From Turbatrix aceti (taxonomy: Eukaryota > Nematoda > Chromadorea > Rhabditida > Panagrolaimidae), in NCBI GenBank assembly GCA_963969345.1, contig OZ017766.1, forward strand, positions 10,664,001 to 10,728,000: a stretch of 64,000 nt of DNA, read 5' to 3'. The notes under the pieces were generated by a model. That model saw only the letters and a program-made list of their open reading frames with translations, was not told the DNA's origin and searched no databases. The stretch's first letter is position 1. Every line of letters begins with the position of its first letter. Shown here piece by piece: positions 36,588 to 49,621 of this stretch. Both the position numbers and the translations under genes were made by a program.

Positions 36588-36604
36588 TGGAGGTCCTACG
36601 ACTC
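36588..36604 (+). promoter_or_regulatory. Putative primer binding site
   Basis: Begins TGG two bases after the LTR, as expected for pairing with a tRNA 3' CCA end. I cannot assign the tRNA. Confidence 0.6.
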
Positions 36605-37044
36605 TGATGTTCCAGTTTTGTACATACGAAAGACCTCGGAAGAAGACAGTAGTTTTTGCAGGACTTCTTCCTAGGCGAGTAAAGGTTCGAGACGTTTTGA
36701 TTGGTCCTCTGCATTACGAATCGAAGCAAAGCCCTAATCCGCTCTCCGCTCTTTGATACTTTTCGATTTAGCACACATAGTCTAAAAGTATCTCTGAAGT
36801 GTTCTATAGGGACACACGGGCGCCTTTACTTACACGAAATGATCTCGGTACTATCCACTCCTTACCACCTAACTGAGGCTTGTCTTTATCAGGTACAGTG
36901 CACATTGAAAAAAAAATCGGAGGAACGCCAGTCCTCTTAGGGGTGACCTTCTCGGCAAACTATGAGTTGAAGCTCTTGTCGGGAATTTTTTGCTAGCAAC
37001 CCAAATCCAACGCCTCAAGCCAAGGCAAAACCTTTCCGTAACGT

Positions 37045-37175
37045 CTTTGTAAGCCGAGGATGAGCAGTCTTAATACTTGGTGTTGCGCTTGTATTCCGGT
37101 TACAGTATCCCGCTGTAAGCCGAGGGCGAAGCGTCTTAATACTTGATGCCGCACCAGTATTCCGGTTACAGCAGG
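37045..37175. repeat. Two diverged direct repeats inside the LTR element
   Basis: A segment running from tgtaagccgagg to gtattccggttacag occurs twice, about 70 bp apart, with several differences. Confidence 0.7.
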
Positions 37176-39363
37176 AGAGTCACAGGAGATCCCATGTGCC
37201 GCTGTCGCTCCTGTGGACTTCACAAAGTCAAAAGGCGTTGCGTGGATCACTTTTGATTTTTAGAGAAAAAAGTCAAAACCCACATTCTTTTTATTTTTTC
37301 GGCAAGTTTTTTGTCCATCGGAAGCCTTTTCGCAAAAATTCACACTACGCTGGTGCTTGCCTGTGTGAAAAAAGGCTAATCATGTTCAGACCATGACATG
37401 GTGGCATTCTGGCAATGCTTTTTCCAAATTCAAACTTTTGGCGGTATCGAAAAAAGATTTTTTTTCCCTGAATGGTTTTTTTTACCAACCCCAAAACACG
37501 AGTTGGTCAAGTACCTGGATACCGCCAGGGCTCACAACAGGGTCAGTTAGGAGTACATGGTATAGGAGGTAGTGTAAGACTCCGGACTCTGAAACTACAG
37601 GAGAACCCGAGTTACCCGAGTAAAAGAGGGATTTCGTGGTAGTTTTAGTATATTTCTTTTCTCTTTCTCTTTTTTCTTTCGGAGCTGAAAAATGACCCAA
37701 GTGTACGCACTCAGCGGAACCGGCTTTCCGCTACCGTGTACACTTAAAAACTTGTCATTCGGTACGATAGCGGATTTACCGAAAAAAAATAAGGGTCATG
37801 GGCCATCTGCCAGATGAAAATTAGGTAGTCGGGAGTTTGCGGTCCCGTTCTCTGACAGTAAAAGTGACAGCAGGTCAACAACAACCTATTGTTTACTTGG
37901 CACGGCACTGCTCAGTCGGCCATTCAACTGAACAGCTGCACAGCACGAAAGCGGCACGAGAGGTCACTCGACCACCCGATGCCATTGTTTTTTCAACGGG
38001 GTCAGCGCAGCAATAATTACAGCTGCTCCGATGTTTGTTTTTGCAAAACAAACCAAACCATCGGGCTGACCAACACTTTAGTGGCCTCCGAATTGGCGGT
38101 TGAGGGACACAAATTTTTTTTGTCTTGAGCGGGCGCAGGACCAAGAGACTCCAGGGTTATGTTGTTGTTGTCATCATCCGAAAGATTTGTCGACGTCATC
38201 AACAAACGCATACCAACTGCGTCCACGTCAAGGAGGTTAGTTTCAAGGCACAACACCAAAGCACAAGCACGCCACCTATCCTCTAAAAGGCTTTCACGAA
38301 AACCACACTAACACTCCGCGCCTCAGCCCAATATTAAAGTCAAGATAAACTTTAAAATGGCTGCACGGTACAGGCAGTTTCACAGTTACCACGAGGCAGG
38401 AGGACGCTCTAACCTTGTCGGCTAAAATTGTGATGCGGAAGATCTAAGAAAACACCACTCCAGATCTAGCTGCGGAGTTAGCTATATTGGAGAAGGACGT
38501 GCAACAGCTTTACACAGCATGCTCAGTCAGTTCTTTTCCTCGGTTCAGAGACCGAATAGGATCTTCTGACTGACGCAGTTGCAAAGGTCACTGCACGACA
38601 TGAATCTAACTTTTGGTTAACCATATTTCTGAGCAAATACCGCCCAGAAAAGTTAGAAAAGGCACATTACTTAACCACCAAGGGAAAGAAATGCCATCAC
38701 TGGTAGCTCCTACCTTCACACGTGTCATACTTCATGTCCTCATCCCCAGGATAAATATCATCAAAATCCTTTCCCAAAAAATTGTGACCCGATTGCCCGC
38801 TACCCACCCAACCCTCCCAGACTATTCAAGAACCCTGCACAGGCGTGAAATAATTTTTTTTTTGTAAGAATTTTTCCCTCTTGTACACGCCCTTTGCACT
38901 GTAATACACCTAAGCAGTTGAAGCAAGAAATTTTTTAATTGTTTCCTTTAATTGTTTTTGTATTGTATTAATTTCACGTGAGGCCACGTGAAGCTTTAAA
39001 GGACGGATGAGAAGGAAACGGCTTAAGACACTCAAACATGATAACGGTATGAGTGATCAAGACCAAACAAGACTCACTGACGGACCACCACGATTTCACT
39101 GTGTGGCAAACTGACAACAGTGCCTAGAATACAGCGCTGACAATCGGCATCTGACAATCAAGGATCTTGCGGCTACTCCAAACGAGGTTGCGAGTTCTTA
39201 GACACCACCTCGAGGAAGAAACCTGGCATCTCGAATCTCACATCCTGCCAACGAAAAAGCCTGCAACAACAACAATAACTGTTCTTGATCCTCAAAAGCT
39301 GCGCTTCTTCATCGCGTTGCTTACACAAAGGAGGCCCTTTGTTTTGCCTAAAGGTGTGGTAGA

Positions 39364-39619
39364 TGTAGCGCCCAAAGATTGCATCTTATGCGCTCTGTCC
39401 GCGCTACTCGATTGTCCCGCCCCCGCGACTGACCAAGTCGCTGCGGCAGGCAATCTCGTCAGTCCTTGGTCCCCCAACAATCCTGTGTGCCCGCTCCCTA
39501 TTATTTGTCCCCTAGCTCGTGAGCCTTAATAAACGTATGTTTCACAAGACGGAGTATCAGAAGAACTGGGGAAAGGTATCTTGTAGCACCTTCGGGATTC
39601 ATAAGGGAGCAAGGCTACA
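39364..39619 (+). repeat. Right (3') LTR
   Basis: 256 bp. Preceded by aaaggtgtggtaga, a weakly purine-rich stretch that could be the polypurine tract. Confidence 0.95.
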
Positions 39620-41230
39620 TGAATAACAACGTGTATTTTTAGCTTTTCAGAAATTGAGTTGTATTTCTGAAAAGCTAACAAATTGGAAGAATTTTAGTAA
39701 ATTTTGCTTCAATTTTACCCTTTGGTAAAAAAGCGGGCCGGGCCGGACCGACAAAAATTCGGCCCGTTGACACCCTTGGTTTCAAGGTTCCATCAGCCAC
39801 GCAGTAATTTTTGGTTTTTGAGCAGATAAATGAGCGGACAACAGTTTTCTGATCAAATAAAACAAAAAACTGAATCTTCTGATTCAAAGATACAGGAATA
39901 ATTACGAAAAAAAGTTTTTGATTAACAAATTAGTGCTGTTTGATACAAAAAAAATCATAATTTTTTGACATAAAAAAACGGCCAAATCCGACATTGCATT
40001 TTGAATCATGATCAGTTATTTTTTCTGATTAAAATTTTCTATAAACTTTTTTTTCTACAATTTTTTTTATTATTTATTTTCCAAAAACTCTGAAAAAATA
40101 TTTTTCAAAAGTCAAAAGAATGTACATGCAACTTTTTCAAATGTACTACAAGAAGCGGACACCCCTTCGAGGATTTCTTCGTCTGGTGCACGCGCTTGGT
40201 TCTCTCACACCTCCATCGCCCTCCTAGCCGACGACGGTGGATCTGTCATGGCGGAGTGCGAATTTGCCTTGCCTTGCGCGGCGATGAACTCGGAGGGCAT
40301 CGAGGGCGGATCTGACCTACATAAATAGTCGATGAAGCTCTGTTTTCAAAAACTTTTTTGTTTGTTATCCAGTTAATAAATTACCGGTCTACAGAAGTCA
40401 ACCACAAAAGTTTTTTGTGTATGTATGTTATAAGTTGTATGTAAATATAGCACCCATATATATATATATATATATTATTATGCGCACCAATATATATGTA
40501 TGTTATAGTATAATATATAATGTTATGCAAATAGACGGATAGTCCCTATCCGGCTATTTGCACATGTGAACATTAGTTAATGCATCTGATGATGACGATG
40601 AAAATAATATGTATTATGTGCTTGCCGTCAGTTTTCAATCGAAAATGCGGTCATTTATGCTTTGTGATTTGCTCGTGAATCTTTTGGGTAAGTGAAATTT
40701 TTTATTACATTTTTTTTCTTTAATCATGCACTTTTTTTCAGTTTCGGCATCTTTCATCTACGTCGTCAACGCTGCGACTCACATGGCTGCCCAACAGTTT
40801 GTTGATAAATTTGTCTTTTGCTTTTCTCTTCGGTCGTTAATGCTGCTTATTTGCAATATGTATGTTTACAATATTATGTATGTATAATGTTTTCAATTTT
40901 GTTGATCTAAATAAAAAAATTCCTGACTGTTATTGTGAATGAACTTCGCGCGGGGCAAAAACATAATCGATGTTATTGGACAAAAGAATGGCAAATGACC
41001 TGACAAACACATGTGTTTTCCTCTTTTTCTCCTGTTTGTCAAGGATGCCTGTGAGCACGGCAGCGTTCAAAAAATGCCAAAGGAATTCCAAACAAAATCA
41101 GAAAATACGATAGAGTATTCAGATTTTTCAAAAAAAAACAACTGCATGTATTAAGTGTTGAATTTTTTTGTCATAAAATAGGCTGTAGCATCCGTATATC
41201 GCTTGATGGACTGGACCCTACGGCACTTAT

Positions 41231-41884
41231 TTATTTATTTATTTTATTTATTTCACCATTACTCAGTGGTTAGTTATCATTAGACCAGATGTTAGGAGGC
41301 ACAAATGATGTCCACGTAGGTGTAAATGTCTCGATTCGTTTTGGTCGCGATTTCTTCTTCCCATCGTTGCTGTGGTCTGGTTTTCGTCTTGTTGAACACC
41401 GAGTTGAGCGAATCGACCCAGCGTAAAGTGGAGGGAGAGCTCGAAATCGTCCTCGATGTCCTTCAGGAGAAGTCCGGAGGAGATAGGTCGCTGATCCCGC
41501 CATTTCTGTACCATCCACTGCGTCTTCTTGACGTTGACTTCCAGTCCGACGTCCTTGCAGATGATGGCCATATCCGACAGCATTTCCTGAAGTTCTTCGC
41601 CAGTGTGGGAGAAAAGAACGACGTCGTCAACGTTTTGCGAATGGCCTCTTCAAAATCCGTCAGCAGTGAGCGTGCGTTGATGGTAGCGACGCTGAGCCGG
41701 AATCTAGACATTTTTTTTTTTTTAGCCTACGTTTGACAGGGTGGCCAGCCCGGGTGTCAAACGGCGCTTTCAATTCTCACACTTGCGCTGCTTTCCGAAT
41801 GCGATCGCGAGCGCAAGCTGCTGTCGCGGACAGGAGAGGCGGAATAAATCCGACCGTCCGCTAGGCGTGCAAGAATGAAGACTG
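41231..41884 (-). mobile_element. Non-LTR derivative, copy 7
   Basis: 654 bp at the standard R2 site, target duplication present on both sides. Confidence 0.9.
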
Positions 41885-42261
41885 CCTACGGCACTTATCC
41901 TATCCTTTTTACCGTTTTTTTTCTGCTTTCATTCCGTTTTTTTCTGCGTTCAATCATGCCTTTATTGTTTTTTAAATTCATTCCTTTATTTTTTTTCTTG
42001 GACAACCACATCACAGCAAGTGGGAAAGACAATAATAAATTTTTTGAGCATAACAACAAAAAATTATGTAACAGTCTTGACTTAATTCAAATTAAAAAAA
42101 TATATTTTTAAACAACATTAAAAAAATTAAAATTGTTTTGTATTTATTTAAGCATAAAAATAGACAAAAAAAGCAGAGAAACCGGTATTGTGCATTTTGG
42201 TGGAAAAAAACTGCGTTAGGTAATTTTATATGTAAATATTTAATTTTGTTGAATTTTTGGT

Positions 42262-42428
42262 AATTGCAAATTCAAAAAAATGGCAAGCATGTTTTATAAA
42301 AAATGCCCTGCGCATGATCACAAAATAATATGTAAATTTTTACAAAAATAAAAGATCTCAGTCAGCAGCCCCAAAAATACCTGTCTACATTGTGAACATC
42401 AAAATGTACCCAACGAGGGGGAGGTAGG
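42262..42428 (-). pseudogene. Captured glycosyltransferase 3' end, copy 6
   Basis: Same segment in unit 10. Confidence 0.85.
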
Positions 42429-43588
42429 TATTATTATTTATTTTTCAAAAACTTTGGAAAAAATATTTTTCAAAAGTTATAAGAAGCGACTTTTTCAAAT
42501 GTACTACAAGAAGCGGACACCCCTTCGAGGATTTCTTCGTCTGGTGCACGCGCTTGGTTCTCTCACACCTCCATCGCCCTCCTAGCCGACGACGGTGGAT
42601 CTGTCATGGCGGAGTGCGAATTTGCCTTGCCTTGCGCGGCGATGAACTCGGAGGGCATCGAGGGCGGATCTGACCTACATAAATAGTCGATGAAGCTCTG
42701 TTTTCAAAAACTTTTTTGTTTGTTATCCAGTTAATAAATTACCGGTCTACAGAAGTCAACCACAAAAGTTTTTTGTGTATGTATGTTATAAGTTGTATGT
42801 AAATATAGCACCCATATATATATATATATATATTATTATGCGCACCAATATATATGTATGTTATAGTATAATATATAATGTTATGCAAATAGACGGATAG
42901 TCCCTATCCGGCTATTTGCACATGTGAACATTAGTTAATGCATCTGATGATGACGATGAAAATAATATGTATTATGTGCTTGCCGTCAGTTTTCAATCGA
43001 AAATGCGGTCATTTATGCTTTGTGATTTGCTCGTGAATCTTTTGGGTAAGTGAAATTTTTTATTACATTTTTTTTCTTTAATCATGCACTTTTTTTCAGT
43101 TTCGGCATCTTTCATCTACGTCGTCAACGCTGCGACTCACATGGCTGCCCAACAGTTTGTTGATAAATTTGTCTTTTGCTTTTCTCTTCGGTCGTTAATG
43201 CTGCTTATTTGCAATATGTATGTTTACAATATTATGTATGTATAATGTTTTCAATTTTGTTGATCTAAATAAAAAAATTCCTGACTGTTATTGTGAATGA
43301 ACTTCGCGCGGGGCAAAAACATAATCGATGTTATTGGACAAAAGAATGGCAAATGACCTGACAAACACATGTGTTTTCCTCTTTTTCTCCTGTTTGTCAA
43401 GGATGCCTGTGAGCACGGCAGCGTTCAAAAAATGCCAAAGGAATTCCAAACAAAATCAGAAAATACGATAGAGTATTCAGATTTTTCAAAAAAAAACAAC
43501 TGCATGTATTAAGTGTTGAATTTTTTTGTCATAAAATAGGCTGTAGCATCCGTATATCGCTTGATGGACTGGACCCTACGGCACTTAT

Positions 43589-44241
43589 TTATTTATTTAT
43601 TTTATTTATTTCACCATTACTCAGTGGTTAGTTATCATTAGACCAGATGTTAGGAGGCACAAATGATGTCCACGTAGGTGTAAATGTCTCGATTCGTTTT
43701 GGTCGCGATTTCTTCTTCCCATCGTTGCTGTGGTCTGGTTTTCGTCTTGTTGAACACCGAGTTGAGCGAATCGACCCAGCGTAAAGTGGAGGGAGAGCTC
43801 GAAATCGTCCTCGATGTCCTTCAGGAGAAGTCCGGAGGAGATAGGTCGCTGATCCCGCCATTTCTGTACCATCCACTGCGTCTTCTTGACGTTGACTTCC
43901 AGTCCGACGTCCTTGCAGATGATGGCCATATCCGACAGCATTTCCTGAAGTTCTTCGCCAGTGTGGGAGAAAAGAACGACGTCGTCAACGTTTTGCGAAT
44001 GGCCTCTTCAAAATCCGTCAGCAGTGAGCGTGCGTTGATGGTAGCGACGCTGAGCCGGAATCTAGACATTTTTTTTTTTTAGCCTACGTTTGACAGGGTG
44101 GCCAGCCCGGGTGTCAAACGGCGCTTTCAATTCTCACACTTGCGCTGCTTTCCGAATGCGATCGCGAGCGCAAGCTGCTGTCGCGGACAGGAGAGGCGGA
44201 ATAAATCCGACCGTCCGCTAGGCGTGCAAGAATGAAGACTG
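43589..44241 (-). mobile_element. Non-LTR derivative, copy 8
   Basis: 653 bp at the standard R2 site, target duplication present on both sides. Confidence 0.9.
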
Positions 44242-44618
44242 CCTACGGCACTTATCCTATCCTTTTTACCGTTTTTTTTCTGCTTTCATTCCGTTTTTTT
44301 CTGCGTTCAATCATGCCTTTATTGTTTTTTAAATTCATTCCTTTATTTTTTTTCTTGGACAACCACATCACAGCAAGTGGGAAAGACAATAATAAATTTT
44401 TTGAGCATAACAACAAAAAATTATGTAACAGTCTTGACTTAATTCAAATTAAAAAAATATATTTTTAAACAACATTAAAAAAATTAAAATTGTTTTGTAT
44501 TTATTTAAGCATAAAAATAGACAAAAAAAGCAGAGAAACCGGTATTGTGCATTTTGGTGGAAAAAAACTGCGTTAGGTAATTTTATATGTAAATATTTAA
44601 TTTTGTTGAATTTTTGGT

Positions 44619-44785
44619 AATTGCAAATTCAAAAAAATGGCAAGCATGTTTTATAAAAAATGCCCTGCGCATGATCACAAAATAATATGTAAATTTTTAC
44701 AAAAATAAAAGATCTCAGTCAGCAGCCCCAAAAATACCTGTCTACATTGTGAACATCAAAATGTACCCAACGAGGGGGAGGTAGG
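44619..44785 (-). pseudogene. Captured glycosyltransferase 3' end, copy 7
   Basis: Same segment in unit 11. Confidence 0.85.
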
Positions 44786-44853
44786 TATTATTATTTATTT
44801 TTCAAAAACTTTGGAAAAAATATTTTTCAAAAGTTATAAGAAGCGACTTTTTC

Positions 44854-47263
44854 AAATGTACTACAAGAAGCGGACACCCCTTCGAGGATTTCTTCGTCTG
44901 GTGCACGCGCTTGGTTCTCTCACACCTCCATCGCCCTCCTAGCCGACGACGGTGGATCTGTCATGGCGGAGTGCGAATTTGCCTTGCCTTGCGCGGCGAT
45001 GAACTCGGAGGGCATCGAGGGCGGATCTGACCTACATAAATAGTCGATGAAGCTCTGTTTTCAAAAACTTTTTTGTTTGTTATCCAGTTAATAAATTACC
45101 GGTCTACAGAAGTCAACCACAAAAGTTTTTTGTGTATGTATGTTATAAGTTGTATGTAAATATAGCACCCATATATATATATATATATATTATTATGCGC
45201 ACCAATATATATGTATGTTATAGTATAATATATAATGTTATGCAAATAGACGGATAGTCCCTATCCGGCTATTTGCACATGTGAACATTAGTTAATGCAT
45301 CTGATGATGACGATGAAAATAATATGTATTATGTGCTTGCCGTCAGTTTTCAATCGAAAATGCGGTCATTTATGCTTTGTGATTTGCTCGTGAATCTTTT
45401 GGGTAAGTGAAATTTTTTATTACATTTTTTTTCTTTAATCATGCATCTTTTTTTTAGTTTGGCATCTTTCATCGACGTCGGCAACTCTGAGACTCACATG
45501 GCTGCCCAACAGTTTGTTGATAAATTTGTCTTTTGCATTTCTCTTCGGTCGTTAATGCTGCTTATTTGCAATATGTATGTTTAAAATATTATGTATGTAT
45601 AATGTTTTCAAATTTTGTTGATCTAAATAAAAAAATTCCTGACTGTTATTGTGAATCAACATCGCGCGGGGCAAAAAATGTTACCAGTTTTTGTCTTATC
45701 TTTCAACTTTTGCGCCAGAGTCATTGGTGTCGACCAAGGCATAAAATCCGGCCGGCCGGCTGCGGGCCGGCCGAAAAAGCCGGGAAAAGCCCGAAAAATA
45801 TTCGAAAGTTGATTTTTTTCGAAAAAAGTATGATTTTTGTGCTTCATTCGTGTTTTTTTTACTTTTTACCACAGGGGAATTTATTATTATGCATTTTTCC
45901 ATATTATTAGGTTGTTTCTAAAAAAAATTTTTTTCTAAATTTGGTCAAATTTTGCGAAAATAACCCTAAAATAAAGCACGAAAATTTTTTTCAAAAAATA
46001 AGCCGCGGCCGGCCCGGCTTCGGCCTGAAAATTTAGGCCGGCCGCAAGCCGGCCGGCGGCCTGATTTTTAGGGAGGTTTTATGCCTTGGTGTCGACCAAA
46101 CTTTTAAACACCGACTTCGACTCCGGAGTTGGAGTCGAAAGGAGTCGACTCCAAAGTCGATAGGAATCGGAGTTGGCGTTACTGTGGTCGGATGATACGT
46201 CTGAAGTTTGCACGTACAGTTTGGTACTACACGAACTCTTCAAAAACTATAAACCGAAAAAACTGATCACTACAATTTGTTCAATTTGTTCCTGTTCCGT
46301 TTTATATACTTTGGATACTAATACGTGTTTTTTCGAGCATAATAATAAGATTGACGTTATTTTCTTATCATTATTGTGTTTTGATACAGAATGTGCCCTA
46401 CAGATAACCCGGAACTTTTAAATAAACTAATTTGCGGTTTTATGTGATATTTATACTAAAAATTGATCTTTTTTGCTCTGCTCCGGAGCTCTGATTAGGT
46501 GAAACAAACAGAAGAACGATTTTGCGACAACCAATGTTTTGTGTCCGTTGTGAGATACCGTTGGGTTTCAAGGTTCCATCAGCCACGCAGTGGTTTTTGG
46601 TTTTTGAGCAGATAAATGAGTGGACAACAGTTTTCTGATCAAATAAAACAAAAAACTGACTGAGATACCATTGGTATGGTTTAAATTCGGGATACCAGAT
46701 TTTTCTGATGCCGGATTCTGATATTGAGCAATTCTTCCCCATTATGAATAACAACGTGTATTTTTAGCTTTTCAGAAATTGAGTTGTATTTCTGAAAAGC
46801 TAACAAATTGGAAGAATTTTAGTAAATTTTGCTTCAATTTTACCCTTTGGTAAAAAAGCGGGCCGGGCCGGACCGACAAAAATTCGGCCCGTTGACACCC
46901 TTGGTTTCAAGGTTCCATCAGCCACGCAGTAATTTTTGGTTTTTGAGCAGATAAATGAGCGGACAACAGTTTTCTGATCAAATAAAACAAAAAACTGAAT
47001 CTTCTGATTCAAAGATACAGGAATAATTACGAAAAAAAGTTTTTGATTAACAAATTAGTGCTGTTTGATACAAAAAAAATCATAATTTTTTGACATAAAA
47101 AAACGGCCAAATCCGACATTGCATTTTGAATCATGATCAGTTATTTTTTCTGATTAAAATTTTCTATAAACTTTTTTTTCTACAATTTTTTTTATTATTT
47201 ATTTTCCAAAAACTCTGAAAAAATATTTTTCAAAAGTCAAAAGAATGTACATGCAACTTTTTC
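44854..47263. repeat. Array unit 12, type R1
   Basis: 2,410 bp, complete R1 unit. Confidence 0.9.
45738..46085. mobile_element. MITE-like inverted-repeat element, R1 copy 5
   Basis: 348 bp with the same ends and flanking duplication, in unit 12. Confidence 0.9.
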
Positions 47264-48355
47264 AAATGTACTACAAGAAGCGGACACCCCTTCGAGGATT
47301 TCTTCGTCTGGTGCACGCGCTTGGTTCTCTCACACCTCCATCGCCCTCCTAGCCGACGACGGTGGATCTGTCATGGCGGAGTGCGAATTTGCCTTGCCTT
47401 GCGCGGCGATGAACTCGGAGGGCATCGAGGGCGGATCTGACCTACATAAATAGTCGATGAAGCTCTGTTTTCAAAAACTTTTTTGTTTGTTATCCAGTTA
47501 ATAAATTACCGGTCTACAGAAGTCAACCACAAAAGTTTTTTGTGTATGTATGTTATAAGTTGTATGTAAATATAGCACCCATATATATATATATATATAT
47601 TATTATGCGCACCAATATATATGTATGTTATAGTATAATATATAATGTTATGCAAATAGACGGATAGTCCCTATCCGGCTATTTGCACATGTGAACATTA
47701 GTTAATGCATCTGATGATGACGATGAAAATAATATGTATTATGTGCTTGCCGTCAGTTTTCAATCGAAAATGCGGTCATTTATGCTTTGTGATTTGCTCG
47801 TGAATCTTTTGGGTAAGTGAAATTTTTTATTACATTTTTTTTCTTTAATCATGCACTTTTTTTCAGTTTCGGCATCTTTCATCTACGTCGTCAACGCTGC
47901 GACTCACATGGCTGCCCAACAGTTTGTTGATAAATTTGTCTTTTGCTTTTCTCTTCGGTCGTTAATGCTGCTTATTTGCAATATGTATGTTTACAATATT
48001 ATGTATGTATAATGTTTTCAATTTTGTTGATCTAAATAAAAAAATTCCTGACTGTTATTGTGAATGAACTTCGCGCGGGGCAAAAACATAATCGATGTTA
48101 TTGGACAAAAGAATGGCAAATGACCTGACAAACACATGTGTTTTCCTCTTTTTCTCCTGTTTGTCAAGGATGCCTGTGAGCACGGCAGCGTTCAAAAAAT
48201 GCCAAAGGAATTCCAAACAAAATCAGAAAATACGATAGAGTATTCAGATTTTTCAAAAAAAAACAACTGCATGTATTAAGTGTTGAATTTTTTTGTCATA
48301 AAATAGGCTGTAGCATCCGTATATCGCTTGATGGACTGGACCCTACGGCACTTAT

Positions 48356-49009
48356 TTATTTATTTATTTTATTTATTTCACCATTACTCAGTGGTTAGTT
48401 ATCATTAGACCAGATGTTAGGAGGCACAAATGATGTCCACGTAGGTGTAAATGTCTCGATTCGTTTTGGTCGCGATTTCTTCTTCCCATCGTTGCTGTGG
48501 TCTGGTTTTCGTCTTGTTGAACACCGAGTTGAGCGAATCGACCCAGCGTAAAGTGGAGGGAGAGCTCGAAATCGTCCTCGATGTCCTTCAGGAGAAGTCC
48601 GGAGGAGATAGGTCGCTGATCCCGCCATTTCTGTACCATCCACTGCGTCTTCTTGACGTTGACTTCCAGTCCGACGTCCTTGCAGATGATGGCCATATCC
48701 GACAGCATTTCCTGAAGTTCTTCGCCAGTGTGGGAGAAAAGAACGACGTCGTCAACGTTTTGCGAATGGCCTCTTCAAAATCCGTCAGCAGTGAGCGTGC
48801 GTTGATGGTAGCGACGCTGAGCCGGAATCTAGACATTTTTTTTTTTTTAGCCTACGTTTGACAGGGTGGCCAGCCCGGGTGTCAAACGGCGCTTTCAATT
48901 CTCACACTTGCGCTGCTTTCCGAATGCGATCGCGAGCGCAAGCTGCTGTCGCGGACAGGAGAGGCGGAATAAATCCGACCGTCCGCTAGGCGTGCAAGAA
49001 TGAAGACTG
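48356..49009 (-). mobile_element. Non-LTR derivative, copy 9
   Basis: 654 bp at the standard R2 site, target duplication present on both sides. Confidence 0.9.
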
Positions 49010-49386
49010 CCTACGGCACTTATCCTATCCTTTTTACCGTTTTTTTTCTGCTTTCATTCCGTTTTTTTCTGCGTTCAATCATGCCTTTATTGTTTTTTAA
49101 ATTCATTCCTTTATTTTTTTTCTTGGACAACCACATCACAGCAAGTGGGAAAGACAATAATAAATTTTTTGAGCATAACAACAAAAAATTATGTAACAGT
49201 CTTGACTTAATTCAAATTAAAAAAATATATTTTTAAACAACATTAAAAAAATTAAAATTGTTTTGTATTTATTTAAGCATAAAAATAGACAAAAAAAGCA
49301 GAGAAACCGGTATTGTGCATTTTGGTGGAAAAAAACTGCGTTAGGTAATTTTATATGTAAATATTTAATTTTGTTGAATTTTTGGT

Positions 49387-49553
49387 AATTGCAAATTCAA
49401 AAAAATGGCAAGCATGTTTTATAAAAAATGCCCTGCGCATGATCACAAAATAATATGTAAATTTTTACAAAAATAAAAGATCTCAGTCAGCAGCCCCAAA
49501 AATACCTGTCTACATTGTGAACATCAAAATGTACCCAACGAGGGGGAGGTAGG
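49387..49553 (-). pseudogene. Captured glycosyltransferase 3' end, copy 8
   Basis: Same segment in unit 13. Confidence 0.85.
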
Positions 49554-49621
49554 TATTATTATTTATTTTTCAAAAACTTTGGAAAAAATATTTTTCAAAA
49601 GTTATAAGAAGCGACTTTTTC

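Larger units (their letters stand above)
36330..39619 (+). mobile_element. Non-autonomous LTR retrotransposon
   Basis: Two 256-bp LTRs bound 2,778 bp of internal DNA. LTRs start TGTAGC and end GCTACA, and tgaa is duplicated at 36326-36329 and 39620-39623. Removing the element restores the R1 sequence exactly. A tRNA-type primer binding site (tggaggtcctacgactc) starts 2 bases after the left LTR. The interior has only frames under 90 codons, none recognisable as gag, protease, reverse transcriptase or integrase, so it would need proteins supplied in trans. It is present in only one of the five R1 units, so it came after amplification. Orientation is taken from the primer site. Confidence 0.92.
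34450..40138. repeat. Array unit 9, type R1 interrupted by an LTR retrotransposon
   Basis: 5,689 bp: one R1 unit plus a 3,290-bp LTR element and its 4-bp target duplication, minus 15 bp inside the inverted-repeat element near 35,404. Confidence 0.9.
40139..42496. repeat. Array unit 10, type R2
   Basis: 2,358 bp, complete R2 unit. Confidence 0.9.
42497..44853. repeat. Array unit 11, type R2
   Basis: 2,357 bp, complete R2 unit. Confidence 0.9.
47264..49621. repeat. Array unit 13, type R2
   Basis: 2,358 bp, the last complete R2 unit. Confidence 0.9.

Noticed and set aside
37889..38867. gag-like or env-like coding in the LTR element interior
   Set aside because: Only short frames without zinc knuckle, protease, reverse transcriptase or integrase motifs.
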